This document shows, one piece after another, positions 1-8,900 of a stretch of DNA of 64,000 nt (position 1 is the stretch's first letter; every line of letters starts with the position of its first letter). Source of the DNA: Planctomycetota bacterium (GTDB lineage Bacteria; Planctomycetota; JACOTG01; JAJDCM01); NCBI GenBank assembly GCA_029260825.1, contig JAJDCM010000015.1, positions 1 to 64,000 on the forward strand, read 5' to 3'. The position numbers and the translations under genes are program-made. Under the pieces are notes generated by a model. It saw nothing but the letters and a program-made list of their open reading frames with translations. It did no database searches and was not told the DNA's origin.

Positions 1-1394
1 AGGAGCCGGATCCGGAGGATGGTCTCAAGGACTACTGCGATCCGACGGTTCTTCGGTCCATCGTCAAGAAGTATTCGGATTTCGTTGCCTATCCGATCAC
101 CCTCACCGTGATCGGCGAAGAGAAGAGTGAGGACGACGATAGCGATAGTGATAGTGATGGCGATGATGGCCCGATCAACTCCATGAAGGCCATCTGGACC
201 CGTCCAAAAAACGAGGTTACTGACGAGGAATACAAGGAGTTTTACAAGCACGTCTCCCACGACTGGAACGACCCCCTTGATCAAGTTCTGGTTCACATCG
301 AAGGAACGTTTGAAGCGCGAGCTCTTCTCTTTATTCCGTCCAAGGCACCTTTTGATCTCTTCCATCGAGAGATGGCCCACCGGGGTATTCAGCTCTATGT
401 GAAACGTGTTTTCATCATGGACGAGTGCGATCAGCTGATGCCCAACTATCTGCGCTTTGTTCGGGGTGTCGTGGATGCGGAAGACCTGTCGCTCAACGTT
501 TCTCGTGAGATTCTGCAGCAAGATCGGCAGATCCAGACCATCAAGAAGCGTCTGGTGAAGAAGGTTCTGGATGCCCTCAGTTTCATGATGGGCGATGATC
601 GGAAGAAGTACGAGGGGTTTTGGAATCAGTTCGGTCCGGCAGTCAAGGAAGGCCTTCTCGATTTTGGCGACGATCGGGACAAGATCCTTGAGCTCATCCT
701 GACCGGCTCGACTCATCATGCGACCGATCTTACGAGCCTCAAGGATTACATCTCTCGCATGCCCGAGGGGCAGGATGCAGTTTACTTCCTGACCGGAGAA
801 ACCCGCGAGGCGATTGAAAACTCACCCCACCTCGAAGCCTTCAAGAACAAGGGCTATGAGGTCCTCTTCTTCACGGATCGGGTCGACGAAATCTGGCTCG
901 AGGGAATGCCCATCGAATTTGAGGAGAAGAAACTCGTCTCGGTCGGAAAAGGGGCGATCGAACTCGGTTCCGAGGAAGAACGCGAAAAGAAGAAGGAAGA
1001 GCTCGAGGAAAAACAAACCGAGATCAAGGATCTTCTCGATCGAATCCGTGCGGTCCTGCAAGACGACGTCAAGGACGTTCGACTCTCCTCCCGCCTGACC
1101 GAATCCCCGGCGTGCCTGGTGAACGATGAGGGAGAGATGACCCCGCAAATCGAGGCTCTTCTTCGTCAGTCGGGTCAAGACGTTCCGAAGGTGAAAAGGA
1201 TCCTCGAAGTGAATCCGGATCACGCGATTCTGCAAAAGCTCCAGTCTCTCTTTGAGAGTGATCCTCAAGGAACAGATCTCGAGGATGGAGCTTGGCTTCT
1301 CTATGGGCAGTCGGTGCTGGCGGAAGGGGGGCGTCTTGAAGACCCTGCAACCTTTGGCAAGAGGCTTGCTGCTTTGATGGCGAAGGGGCTGTAG
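1..1394 (+). CDS. htpG: Molecular chaperone HtpG (Hsp90), C-terminal part
   Basis: The 5' end lies outside the window; the frame is open from base 3. The visible part is the end of the N-domain (IVKKYSDFVAYPI), the middle domain (KAIWTRPKNEV, LFIPSKAPFDLF, YVKRVFIMD, LSLNVSREILQQ) and the C-terminal dimerisation domain (VKDVRLSSRL, ending AALMAKGL). These are signature stretches of cytosolic ATP-dependent Hsp90 chaperones. The linker between N- and middle domains is unusually acidic (a run of Glu/Asp/Ser near bases 117-166), recalling the charged linker of eukaryotic Hsp90, while many bacterial HtpG have a short one. The stop is followed after 8 bases by the next gene, so the two may be cotranscribed. 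The family call is certain. Confidence 0.97.
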   Translation, partial: EPDPEDGLKDYCDPTVLRSIVKKYSDFVAYPITLTVIGEEKSEDDDSDSDSDGDDGPINSMKAIWTRPKNEVTDEEYKEFYKHVSHDWNDPLDQVLVHIEGTFEARALLFIPSKAPFDLFHREMAHRGIQLYVKRVFIMDECDQLMPNYLRFVRGVVDAEDLSLNVSREILQQDRQIQTIKKRLVKKVLDALSFMMGDDRKKYEGFWNQFGPAVKEGLLDFGDDRDKILELILTGSTHHATDLTSLKDYISRMPEGQDAVYFLTGETREAIENSPHLEAFKNKGYEVLFFTDRVDEIWLEGMPIEFEEKKLVSVGKGAIELGSEEEREKKKEELEEKQTEIKDLLDRIRAVLQDDVKDVRLSSRLTESPACLVNDEGEMTPQIEALLRQSGQDVPKVKRILEVNPDHAILQKLQSLFESDPQGTDLEDGAWLLYGQSVLAEGGRLEDPATFGKRLAALMAKGL

Positions 1395-1402
1395 CGGGGA
1401 TC

Positions 1403-2632
1403 TTGGCTGAAGTGACTCCACCTCAAGTAGAGTTTTCTCCCGAGCGAGCCTTCATCGTGAGGGTGGCTGAGCTTCTTCACGCCTATGGAACACCTTCTCA
1501 TCGGCTAGAGAGAGTTCTCGTCAAGATCGCCAAAAGCCTGAAGATCAAGGCCCAGTTTCTGTCCACCCCCACGTCGTTGATCGCGGCGTTCGGGGAGGGG
1601 GAGAATCAGCGCACCCATCTCGTCCGAGTCGATCCGACTTCGGTTGATCTTGGAAAACTCGTGGAGTTTGACGAGATCATGGAGGACGTTGAGCAGGGTC
1701 GGATTCAGATCCGTGAGGGGCTTGTTCGACTCGAGTCGGTGGCTCATTCAGGCGCGCGCTACGGCCCATGGCTTCGACTCTTGGCGTTCGGTGTGGCGTC
1801 AGCGAGCGCTGCCCGTTTTTTTGGCGGCGGGCTTGAAGAAGTCATCCTGTCCCTGATGATCGGGGTTGTTACCGGTCTTGTCGATTTGCTCATTCAAAGG
1901 CGAAGGGATGTGGTTGACATCTTCGAGCCTCTGGCGGCTTTTCTTGCGGGGTTTCTTTCCATCTCCGCGGTCGGTCTCGGATTCGCCGTGTCGAGCGAGA
2001 TCGTGACCTTGTCGGGTTTGATCGTTCTGATCCCGGGGCTCACACTTACCGTTGCCATGATCGAGCTGGCGACCCGGCATCTGGTTGCGGGGATGGCGAG
2101 GTTTGCCGGGGCAGCGACGATCTTCCTGATGATTGCTCTGGGAGTTGCACTGGCTCGAAAGGTCGGAGCCGGGCTTTTCCCGGTGATCACGTCCGACCAG
2201 ATCGTCTCTCTTCCCGGTTGGACCGAATGGATTGCCCTTGGACTCGCTCCGGTTGCATTTCTCGTTCTCTTTCAGGCGAGAGTTCGAGAGCTGCCAGTTG
2301 TATTTATTACCGGGGTCGTCGGTTTTCTCGGAGCTCGCCTCGGAACCATGATGCTGGGAGCGGAAATCGGCTCGTGTCTGGGAGCTCTTCTGGTCGGCCT
2401 CTTGAGCAATGGCTATGCCAGGCTCTTCAATCGACCTGCATCGGTTCCGCTCATGCCGGGGATCCTGATTCTCGTTCCCGGCTCGGTCGGCTTTCGAAGC
2501 CTGTCGTTTTTCCTGGAACAAGATGCAATCTCGGGGATGGAGGCTGCGTTTCAGACGGCGCTGATGGCGGTCTCGTTGGTCGGAGGGCTGCTTGCGGCCA
2601 ATGTTCTCGTGCCGCCGCGACGGGTCTTGTGA
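1403..2632 (+). CDS. Threonine/serine exporter ThrE-family membrane protein (DUF1212)
   Basis: A 409-residue protein. The soluble N-terminal part (about 1-125) has family features: RVAELLHAYGTPSHRLE at the start, a FLSTPTSLIAAFG segment and VRVDPTSVDLGKL. About ten hydrophobic segments follow, with the second half (about 265-409) resembling the ThrE_2 module (MPGILILVPGSVGFRSL). This is the one-chain form of the ThrE / DUF1212 family, whose studied members export threonine and serine across the inner membrane. The substrate here is inferred from the family. The start is TTG, preceded by GGGGA six bases upstream; no better in-frame start is seen. It sits 8 bases after htpG and is followed by a bidirectional terminator hairpin. 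Confidence 0.85.
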   Translation: MAEVTPPQVEFSPERAFIVRVAELLHAYGTPSHRLERVLVKIAKSLKIKAQFLSTPTSLIAAFGEGENQRTHLVRVDPTSVDLGKLVEFDEIMEDVEQGRIQIREGLVRLESVAHSGARYGPWLRLLAFGVASASAARFFGGGLEEVILSLMIGVVTGLVDLLIQRRRDVVDIFEPLAAFLAGFLSISAVGLGFAVSSEIVTLSGLIVLIPGLTLTVAMIELATRHLVAGMARFAGAATIFLMIALGVALARKVGAGLFPVITSDQIVSLPGWTEWIALGLAPVAFLVLFQARVRELPVVFITGVVGFLGARLGTMMLGAEIGSCLGALLVGLLSNGYARLFNRPASVPLMPGILILVPGSVGFRSLSFFLEQDAISGMEAAFQTALMAVSLVGGLLAANVLVPPRRVL

Positions 2633-2652
2633 TCCCATATGGCAAAAAAAAT

Positions 2653-2691
2653 ACCGGAGGGAGGACGATTCTGTCCTCCTACCGGTTTCTT
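2653..2691. terminator. Bidirectional intrinsic terminator between convergent genes
   Basis: An inverted repeat spans 2653-2686: ACCGG pairs with CCGGT and GAGGAC with GTCCTC, with loop GATTCT and one small internal mismatch. On the plus strand it is followed by TTTCTT. On the minus strand it is followed by a long T run, the complement of the A run at 2644-2651. It lies between the convergent ThrE-type exporter and the pseudopilin operon, so it can stop both; the minus-strand side looks stronger. Confidence 0.8.
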
Positions 2692-2717
2692 GATTCCTGG
2701 GATGTGTCGTCAGGGTC

Positions 2718-4157
2718 TCATCGACAGAATTCGAGGTTGTCGATTCCGGCGGAGGCGGTGACGAAGATATCGATTCCCACCACCGAAGTTTCATCGAAGT
2801 CAGGTGTTTCATTTGCCGTTGCCGTGGCGACGTATCCGACCTGATCGGTGATGATCGTGAGATCGAGGGCCTTGTAGCCGGGAGGACCTTCGCTCGCAAC
2901 ATCACGGGTCCATCCTCCGGGAACGGTATACACTCTGGTCTCCCCTTTGGAATCTGTAAGGGTGACGATGCACCCTTGATTTCCCTGGTCGATGTCCACG
3001 AGAGTGACCGATTGAGGCTTGGAAGGAGCGACGAAATCGAAATGGAACACTCCACCTCCTCCATCGTCATCCGGCCGGGAGAAGATGCGCGACCCGACGG
3101 AAACTCGGAGGCTGTTTTCCTGAAGAATGAGGATGTTTCCGAGATCGACGAGTAGGTCCGAGTCATATCCGGGATCATTTCCTCCACCGACATTCGAGTC
3201 GAAGATCGCTGGACCGAAGTTGTCTCCGCTCGACGTGATACTGACCAATCTTCCGAATTCGGGCTCAGTCCAAATGCTCTGGCCATTGACCAGCGGAGTC
3301 TTGAAGTCATCCTCCGTGTCGAAGTTGATTACGCTACAGCAACCACCCAGCGTGTCTCCATGAGCCAGGTGAGCATTCACTGAACTGAGGGGAATTTCCA
3401 TGTTGTGCGGTGAGCCACTTCCCGCAGGCACATGGCAAACGATGACTTTGGAACCGCACGAGACGGTGCCGTCGCTCGTGGGGAGAGTGGCGCTGGAGTT
3501 CGGGTTGATGGTCACGTAGGTTACGGGTGCTGGCCCCGGGAGATAGGGTACTCCATGATCGTCGGTCAGGTATTCGTTGCCACCTTCAAGATACTCCCCA
3601 TCTTGGAGAATGTCGATGAGATCCAAGATGTTGGATGGAAGCGGCCTGCAAGGGTTGTTGTTGATGTTGTATTGTTCGATGGCGATCCGAATCGCGGCGA
3701 TTTCTCGGTTGGTGGTCGTTCGGAGGATCGAGCTGGTATCAATGACAAGGTCGAGATCGTCCCCGGAGCCGTTGTCATTGGCACGGTTTGAGCCGTAGCT
3801 TCGGATGATGCGCTCGGAAGCGCTTGATCCGGCAAGCAGCATGTAGGCGGTGTCCCATTCGTCCTTGAGCGTGGAAGAGGACTCGCCGTCATTCCGTCCA
3901 GATGTCATGTAGACCCCGTCCCAGTCGGTAGCCGTATTATCGACAAGCGTGGCCAGGCCCGTGGGAAAGACCTCATTGTTCTCGTAGAAGATGAGAACCG
4001 CGTCTCTGATCCTCAGCATTTCTTTCCGTGTTTCCTTTTCCCAGGCCTGGGTCAAGACATAGTCGGTAGCTGGGATTCCCAACGCGAACAAGAGGCTCAC
4101 AATGGTGAGGACAGCCAGTATTTCGATCGATGTAAATCCGCTATTGTATCGTTTCAT
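2718..4157 (-). CDS. Pseudopilin with doubled GspG-like head and long C-terminal extension
   Basis: A secreted pilin-like protein of about 479 residues. The start at 4157 is chosen because GGAAGG precedes it and it gives a short class III leader, MKRYNSG|FTSIE, with Glu at +5 and a hydrophobic helix (about 9-30). An upstream in-frame ATG at 4184 overlaps the preceding stop but would lengthen the leader. The head has two tandem units like those of its two upstream paralogues: 'FYENNEVFP..LATLV ... GSNRANDNGSGDDL', then 'IAIEQYN ... LP..ILDLIDILQDGEYL'. It then adds a Cys-containing motif (CHVPAG...HLAHGD...GGC), seen in my recollection in many secreted bacterial proteins, and a C-terminal beta-rich domain ending NLEFC, resembling a lectin-like or choice-of-anchor domain. 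It is last of three tandem pseudopilin genes. Partner secretion machinery is not adjacent. Confidence 0.8.
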   Translation of the reverse strand: MKRYNSGFTSIEILAVLTIVSLLFALGIPATDYVLTQAWEKETRKEMLRIRDAVLIFYENNEVFPTGLATLVDNTATDWDGVYMTSGRNDGESSSTLKDEWDTAYMLLAGSSASERIIRSYGSNRANDNGSGDDLDLVIDTSSILRTTTNREIAAIRIAIEQYNINNNPCRPLPSNILDLIDILQDGEYLEGGNEYLTDDHGVPYLPGPAPVTYVTINPNSSATLPTSDGTVSCGSKVIVCHVPAGSGSPHNMEIPLSSVNAHLAHGDTLGGCCSVINFDTEDDFKTPLVNGQSIWTEPEFGRLVSITSSGDNFGPAIFDSNVGGGNDPGYDSDLLVDLGNILILQENSLRVSVGSRIFSRPDDDGGGGVFHFDFVAPSKPQSVTLVDIDQGNQGCIVTLTDSKGETRVYTVPGGWTRDVASEGPPGYKALDLTIITDQVGYVATATANETPDFDETSVVGIDIFVTASAGIDNLEFCR

Positions 4158-4180
4158 TTCTTTCCTTCCACTTACGCAGA

Positions 4181-4930
4181 TCATGGGGCGCCCGGGGAAA
4201 AGACTTCCAGGACGGGAGTCTGACCACCGGTGGAGTATTCCTGCGACCAGGCGTCATACCGGTACTTCGCCTTCGCGGCTGCTCCCGTCGGCAAATAGTT
4301 TGCTGCTTGGAGTTCGTCCAGCAACGTGGACATGGTTGTCGACAACGGATTGCTGTAGAGGAAATCGGCGTTGTACGTGGCGATGACACTGTTCAGGGAT
4401 GAGAGCTCAGCTCGAGTCAGATCGCCAAGGACCGGGCCCACATCGACGTTCAGGACGATGTCGTCCCCGCCGCCGCTATCGTTCGTTCGATTGGGGCCGA
4501 GGCTGGTGATCCTCCTCACGGTAGCACTTACTGACGAGTAAATGTATGCGTTCAGATACTCATCCTCTTTATAGGAATCCTTGTTGGCGACCTCATCATT
4601 GAACCCACCTTCAAGGTAGGGTCCCATCCAGCCTGATGGCTTGGTGGATGGGGAAACAAGGTCAGCGAGAGTTGCTGGAAATGCCTCTACATCCCTGTAG
4701 TAGTCAAGAATGGCATCGCCGAGGGTGACGATTTCCTTGCGGGTCTCGTTGAGCATTTTGGATGTGATGTATGACTCTGGAATCGTAACGGCGACACCGA
4801 TCAGGAGTGAAAAGATCATCACGACGGCCGTCATTTCAAGGAGAGTAAATCCAGATTCTGCAGCGGGTGTGGTTGTCATGGTTGGTCTGTTCAATGGATT
4901 CATTTTCGTTATTCTTTTGATTGTCTTCAT
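4181..4930 (-). CDS. Pseudopilin with doubled GspG-like head
   Basis: A 249-residue prepilin. The leader is long (27 residues), ending AAESG|FTLLE with Glu at +5, followed by a hydrophobic helix (TAVVMIFSLLIGVAV). The start at 4930 is supported by AGGAAGAGAAGGGG just upstream; later ATGs lack a ribosome-binding site. The head carries two related units. Unit 1 is ETRKEIVTLGDAILDYYRD..AFPATLADLV..GWMGPYL up to the acidic loop LGPNRTNDSGGGDD. Unit 2 is ELSSLNSVIATYNAD up to LLDELQAANYLP, then DAWSQEY. The acidic loop resembles the calcium site region of GspG major pseudopilins. It is the middle gene of the cluster; its stop touches the first possible start of the next gene. The role in a type II-like secretion pseudopilus or type IV pilus is inferred. 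Confidence 0.8.
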   Translation of the reverse strand: MKTIKRITKMNPLNRPTMTTTPAAESGFTLLEMTAVVMIFSLLIGVAVTIPESYITSKMLNETRKEIVTLGDAILDYYRDVEAFPATLADLVSPSTKPSGWMGPYLEGGFNDEVANKDSYKEDEYLNAYIYSSVSATVRRITSLGPNRTNDSGGGDDIVLNVDVGPVLGDLTRAELSSLNSVIATYNADFLYSNPLSTTMSTLLDELQAANYLPTGAAAKAKYRYDAWSQEYSTGGQTPVLEVFSPGAP

Positions 4931-4968
4931 CCCCTTCTCTTCCTGATCGCGCCTTGGACGATCCCTAT

Positions 4969-5688
4969 CTATTGCGATGAGTCCGGATCCCCTGAGGAGT
5001 TGACCGAGTACACGGTAGGTGCTCCCTGGGGCACATAGCTTTGATTCCAGGAGTCTGCCAGGAATCGAGTTTTGCTGACTGTCCCCGAGGGGATGAACCC
5101 CTGGGCCTGAATCAGATCAAGGGCTGCGCTCCAGTTTGTTGGAAGTTGTGTCCCTGGATTGGCACTGTTGTAGGCCGCGATCGAGGTGCGAAGGTGCCGA
5201 AGCTCCCAGTTTGTCTTGGAGTAGAGGAGGGCATTCACTTGAACCATGGTGGAGAGGTCGTCCCCGGAGGCTGAATCATCGGTCCCGTTCGGACCGAACG
5301 AGCGAGCTCTGGCAACCGAGTCGGTGATGATGTCGAGGACGTAGGGGGATCCCCAGGCATCGCAGGTCAGATCAAGACCCGTATCTTCGTCGATCTGAAT
5401 CGTCTTCTTGAGATACGGCCCGAGCCAGCCTTTGCTTCCCGTTGGCTTTGTAACGAGGTCGGCGATGGACGCTGGAAAGGCGCCCATGTCTTCGTAAAAG
5501 CGATAACAGGCGCGAGTAATCAGTTCCATTTCCTCGCTAGTTTCGTCGGAAAAGTCTGAGTCGAGCGAGCGGGTCACGACGGTCATGGCAAGGCCCACTC
5601 CCACGGCAGTAATTGCCACGAGCAGGAGAGCACCGAACAGCATGAAACCGTGTTCAGATGATCTGAATGTCCGGTCTTTCTCAGGCAT
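4969..5688 (-). CDS. Pseudopilin-like protein lacking the +5 glutamate
   Basis: About 239 residues from the start at 5688, which has GGAGAA seven bases upstream; an in-frame start at 5730 lacks one. The N-terminus reads EHG|FMLFGALLLVAITAVGVGLAMTV (split here at the likely cleavage point), so it has the Gly-Phe prepilin junction and hydrophobic helix but Gly instead of Glu at +5, as in GspK/PilX-type minor pseudopilins. The head has the same doubled plan as the two downstream proteins: 'RFYEDMGAFPASIADLV ... GWLGPYL ... DAWGSPYVL ... FGPNGTDDSASGDDL', then 'ELRHLRTSIAAYNS ... ALDLIQAQGFIPSG ... DSWNQSYVP'. It is first in the three-gene leftward cluster and may be the tip or priming subunit. 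That role is inference. Confidence 0.75.
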   Translation of the reverse strand: MPEKDRTFRSSEHGFMLFGALLLVAITAVGVGLAMTVVTRSLDSDFSDETSEEMELITRACYRFYEDMGAFPASIADLVTKPTGSKGWLGPYLKKTIQIDEDTGLDLTCDAWGSPYVLDIITDSVARARSFGPNGTDDSASGDDLSTMVQVNALLYSKTNWELRHLRTSIAAYNSANPGTQLPTNWSAALDLIQAQGFIPSGTVSKTRFLADSWNQSYVPQGAPTVYSVNSSGDPDSSQ

Positions 5689-5902
5689 ATGGCTTCTCCA
5701 TTGTGCGGAGTGTAATTTTGTTTGGATCATGGAGGATTCTCAGAGATCGGGTGACGAGTCGTCTTTCCCGGTCCTGGTTTAGGGAGGCTAAAGAATAATA
5801 CGCCATGGAGTTAGGAAATCAAGTAATGAGTGATATCGATCCTCGAAATATACGGTTCATTGATGATGATCCGGAAATCACTGGGTAGGGAACACCATTT
5901 GC

Positions 5903-8900
5903 TCAGTCGACAACGACCAGAATTCCGTTGGTTACTGCATATTCACCCTGCAAAGAACCGGGATCTTCGATCACCGCCTGGAAGTATAGAGTCATGGACC
6001 GGCGGACACGGTTGATGCTCAGGACCTTCGCCGGTGCGGAGACCGTGTCAGCACCAGGCCATCTTTCCGCGAATGGAAACCTCGAGTCCTCGATATTGTT
6101 GGCGGTACGTTTCGCCCTGGGATTGCACCCGGGGTTTAGCGGCATCGGCATGCAGGAGTATCCGATGTCGTAGGGTAGCGCTTTCATGGTTTGAGGAGTT
6201 GGAGCCTTCTTCCAGAGGCAGAGCATGTAGTGCGCTCCTCCAAGCGGAAGGGAAGGTGGGCTTTCGATGCAGAGTTCCATGGAGTCGAGGCGCTCGAGGT
6301 CAATTCTACGCTCCGCATCTCCGGCCGATTCGTTCAGGAACAGGACATCGACGATGTCTCCCTCTCCGGCATTGACGTTCCCGGCTCCGCAATCGATATC
6401 GGGAGCAAGGATTTCTACGGTGAAGGTGCATGATGCCTCGTTACCGGAGGAGTCAAATGCAAGACAGAGAACTTCGGTGATTCCAACCGGGAGCAGGCTT
6501 CCCGATTCAGGTTCGCAGAAGATCAACGGCTGGGGGTCACAAACGTCGTCTGCTTCCACGAGGAAGTCAACGATGTTTCCGTCATCCGAGTCGGCCTCGA
6601 GAAGAAGATCGTCCGGACACAGGATGGCCGGAGGATTCGTGTCTAGAACCTCGACGGTGAACTCACACGACGAGGAGTTTCCGGACTCGTCGGTTGCACT
6701 ACAGGTGACGAGAGTTGATCCCAGGGGGAACAAGCTCCCGGATGGAGGATCACAAAGGACGTCCGGACCAGGATCCGTGTCGTCTTCCGCCGTCACCTCA
6801 AAGTCGACCACCGTTCCGTTCGGGTCAGCACAATCAGCGGCAACGGCATCCGGGCACGACAGCACGGGGGCGGTGCTGTCGCCTTCCACCGTGATGGTGA
6901 ACGAGCAATCGGCGACGTTCTGTGAGTCGTCCGTGGCAATGCAGGTCACGAGCGTGGTGCCGATGGGGAACTGGCTCCCGGAGGCAGGGGTGGAAACGAT
7001 TTCAGGATCCGGATCGCACAGGTCGTCCGCGAGAACCTCGAAGGTTACGATGGCTCCTTGGGAGCTGGTCGAGGATGTGACCACATCACTCGGGCACTGG
7101 ATGACCGGGGGAGATCCATCGGAAACGATGACAGGGAACTCACAGCTTGTTGAATGCCCTGCTTCGTCGGTCGCGGTGCAGATGACCACGGTCTCTCCGG
7201 GGGGAAACAGGCTTCCTGATGCGGGATTGCAAACAATATCCGGGCTGGGATCGTTGTCGTCGGTTGCCGTGACGACAAAGGTCACCACCGCTCCGTTTGG
7301 TCCGGAGCAGTCGGCGAGGACCTCTGCGGGGCAACTGATTTCGGGTGCATCATCGGTGCCTTGCACGGTGACGTCAAAAGTGCAGTCCGCCGAGTTCTGC
7401 GCGGCGTCATAGGCCGTGCAAGTGACGGTTGTCGTTCCCACTGGAAACAAGCTCCCGCTGGGTGGCGTACAGACGATCGCTGGTGACGGATCGCAAAGAT
7501 CCTCCGCCGCGACCTCAAAGTTCACCACGCTGCCGTTTGGACCGTCCGACGGAGTCGTGATGGTTCCGGGGCAATCGATTGAAGGAGGAGTTGTATCCAG
7601 AATTGTGATGAGGAATTCGCAGGCCGCGCTATTTCCCGCTGCATCGGATGCGGTACACGTAACCAGGGTCGAACCCATGGGAAACAGGGTTCCGGAGGGC
7701 GGGTCGGCAACGATGTCGGGTGAAGGGTCGCAGTCGTCGGTGGCGGTCACCGAGAAGGAAACCATGAGCCCGTTTCCGGAGGCGCATTCTCCAGAGAACG
7801 AATCCGGACAATCAAGTTGGGGAGCGGTAGTGTCGGCGAGAATGCTCACCAATACGCTGTCTTCTGAGGCCTCACCACTCGGGTCAGTGACCGTCAAGAG
7901 CACGATGGAGTTTCCCGGAGGGAAGAGGCCGCTCGGGCTATCGGTCGTGGAACCGATGAGCTGAATCCCCTGGGGAGCAGACCAGGAATAGGTCAACGAG
8001 TCTTGGTCTGGATCGCTCGAACCGGAGCCGTCCAGCGTAATCTGTAGTCCCTGTGATGGTGCACAGTCTTCAAGCACATCGATTCCCGCGTTTGCCTGGG
8101 GTGGTTGGTTTCCGGTCGTTTCTTCAACGGCATTCAAGGCGGCGACGAAATCGACCCGGCCGTAGTTATCCCAGGTAGCACCACCGTTGGGAGAGTCGCC
8201 CGGATCATCGGGAAGATCGACTGCAGAGTTCTGGATGATGTTCTCGACATCATCGTTTGAAAGAGTGATTCCCAGATCCAGGGCCCGTGAGAGAACGAGA
8301 CCGGCGAGTCCGGCTACGATCGGTCCTGAAAAAGATGTCCCGGAGGCAAGAAAATATGCCGGGTCGCCAGCGTTTCCTTCGGCCACGGAGTAGACCGCCG
8401 CACCGATGAGCCAGGTACCGGGGGCCACCACGTCCACCGCGGAAACACCGTACTGGCTAAAAGACGCCCGACCGTCAAGGTCTCCTGACCCACCAGCGAG
8501 AACCGTACCGGAATCGCTTGCTCCCACCGAGATGACATGAGTGAGGGAGGCGGGATAGCTTGGAGAAGAGGTGTTACTGTTGCCGGCGGAGGCAACGATC
8601 ACGACTCCCTGAGACCAGGCGTAGTTGACGGCAGACTGGATGGTCGATGAAAAGGACCCTCCAAGAGACATGTTGATGACGTCCGCCCCGTTGTCCGTTG
8701 CATATGTGATGGCATTGGCGATGTTGGAGCTTGAGGCTCCACCGTCGTCGGTAAAGACTTTGAGAGCCATGAGCTGGCAGTTCCAGGCCGCACCGGCAAG
8801 TCCCTCGGAATTGTTGGAGACGGCTCCTGCGCAGGAGGCGGCAAAGGTTCCGTGGAATACATTCCCATCCGCAGAACCGTTGCCGTCGTTGTCGATCCCA

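Noticed and set aside
1799-3310. 503-residue open frame on the minus strand
   Set aside because: It runs antisense to the exporter gene, through the terminator hairpin and in another frame of the pseudopilin; its composition is shadow-like (Arg/Ser/Asn-rich, no domains).
6267-7412. 381-residue open frame on the plus strand
   Set aside because: Antisense to the HYR repeats of the subtilase; its apparent repeats are the mirror of those repeats.
6415-7830. Possible CRISPR-like or satellite repeat
   Set aside because: The periodicity (about 240 bp) is that of HYR protein domains; the DNA units are diverged and lack spacers.
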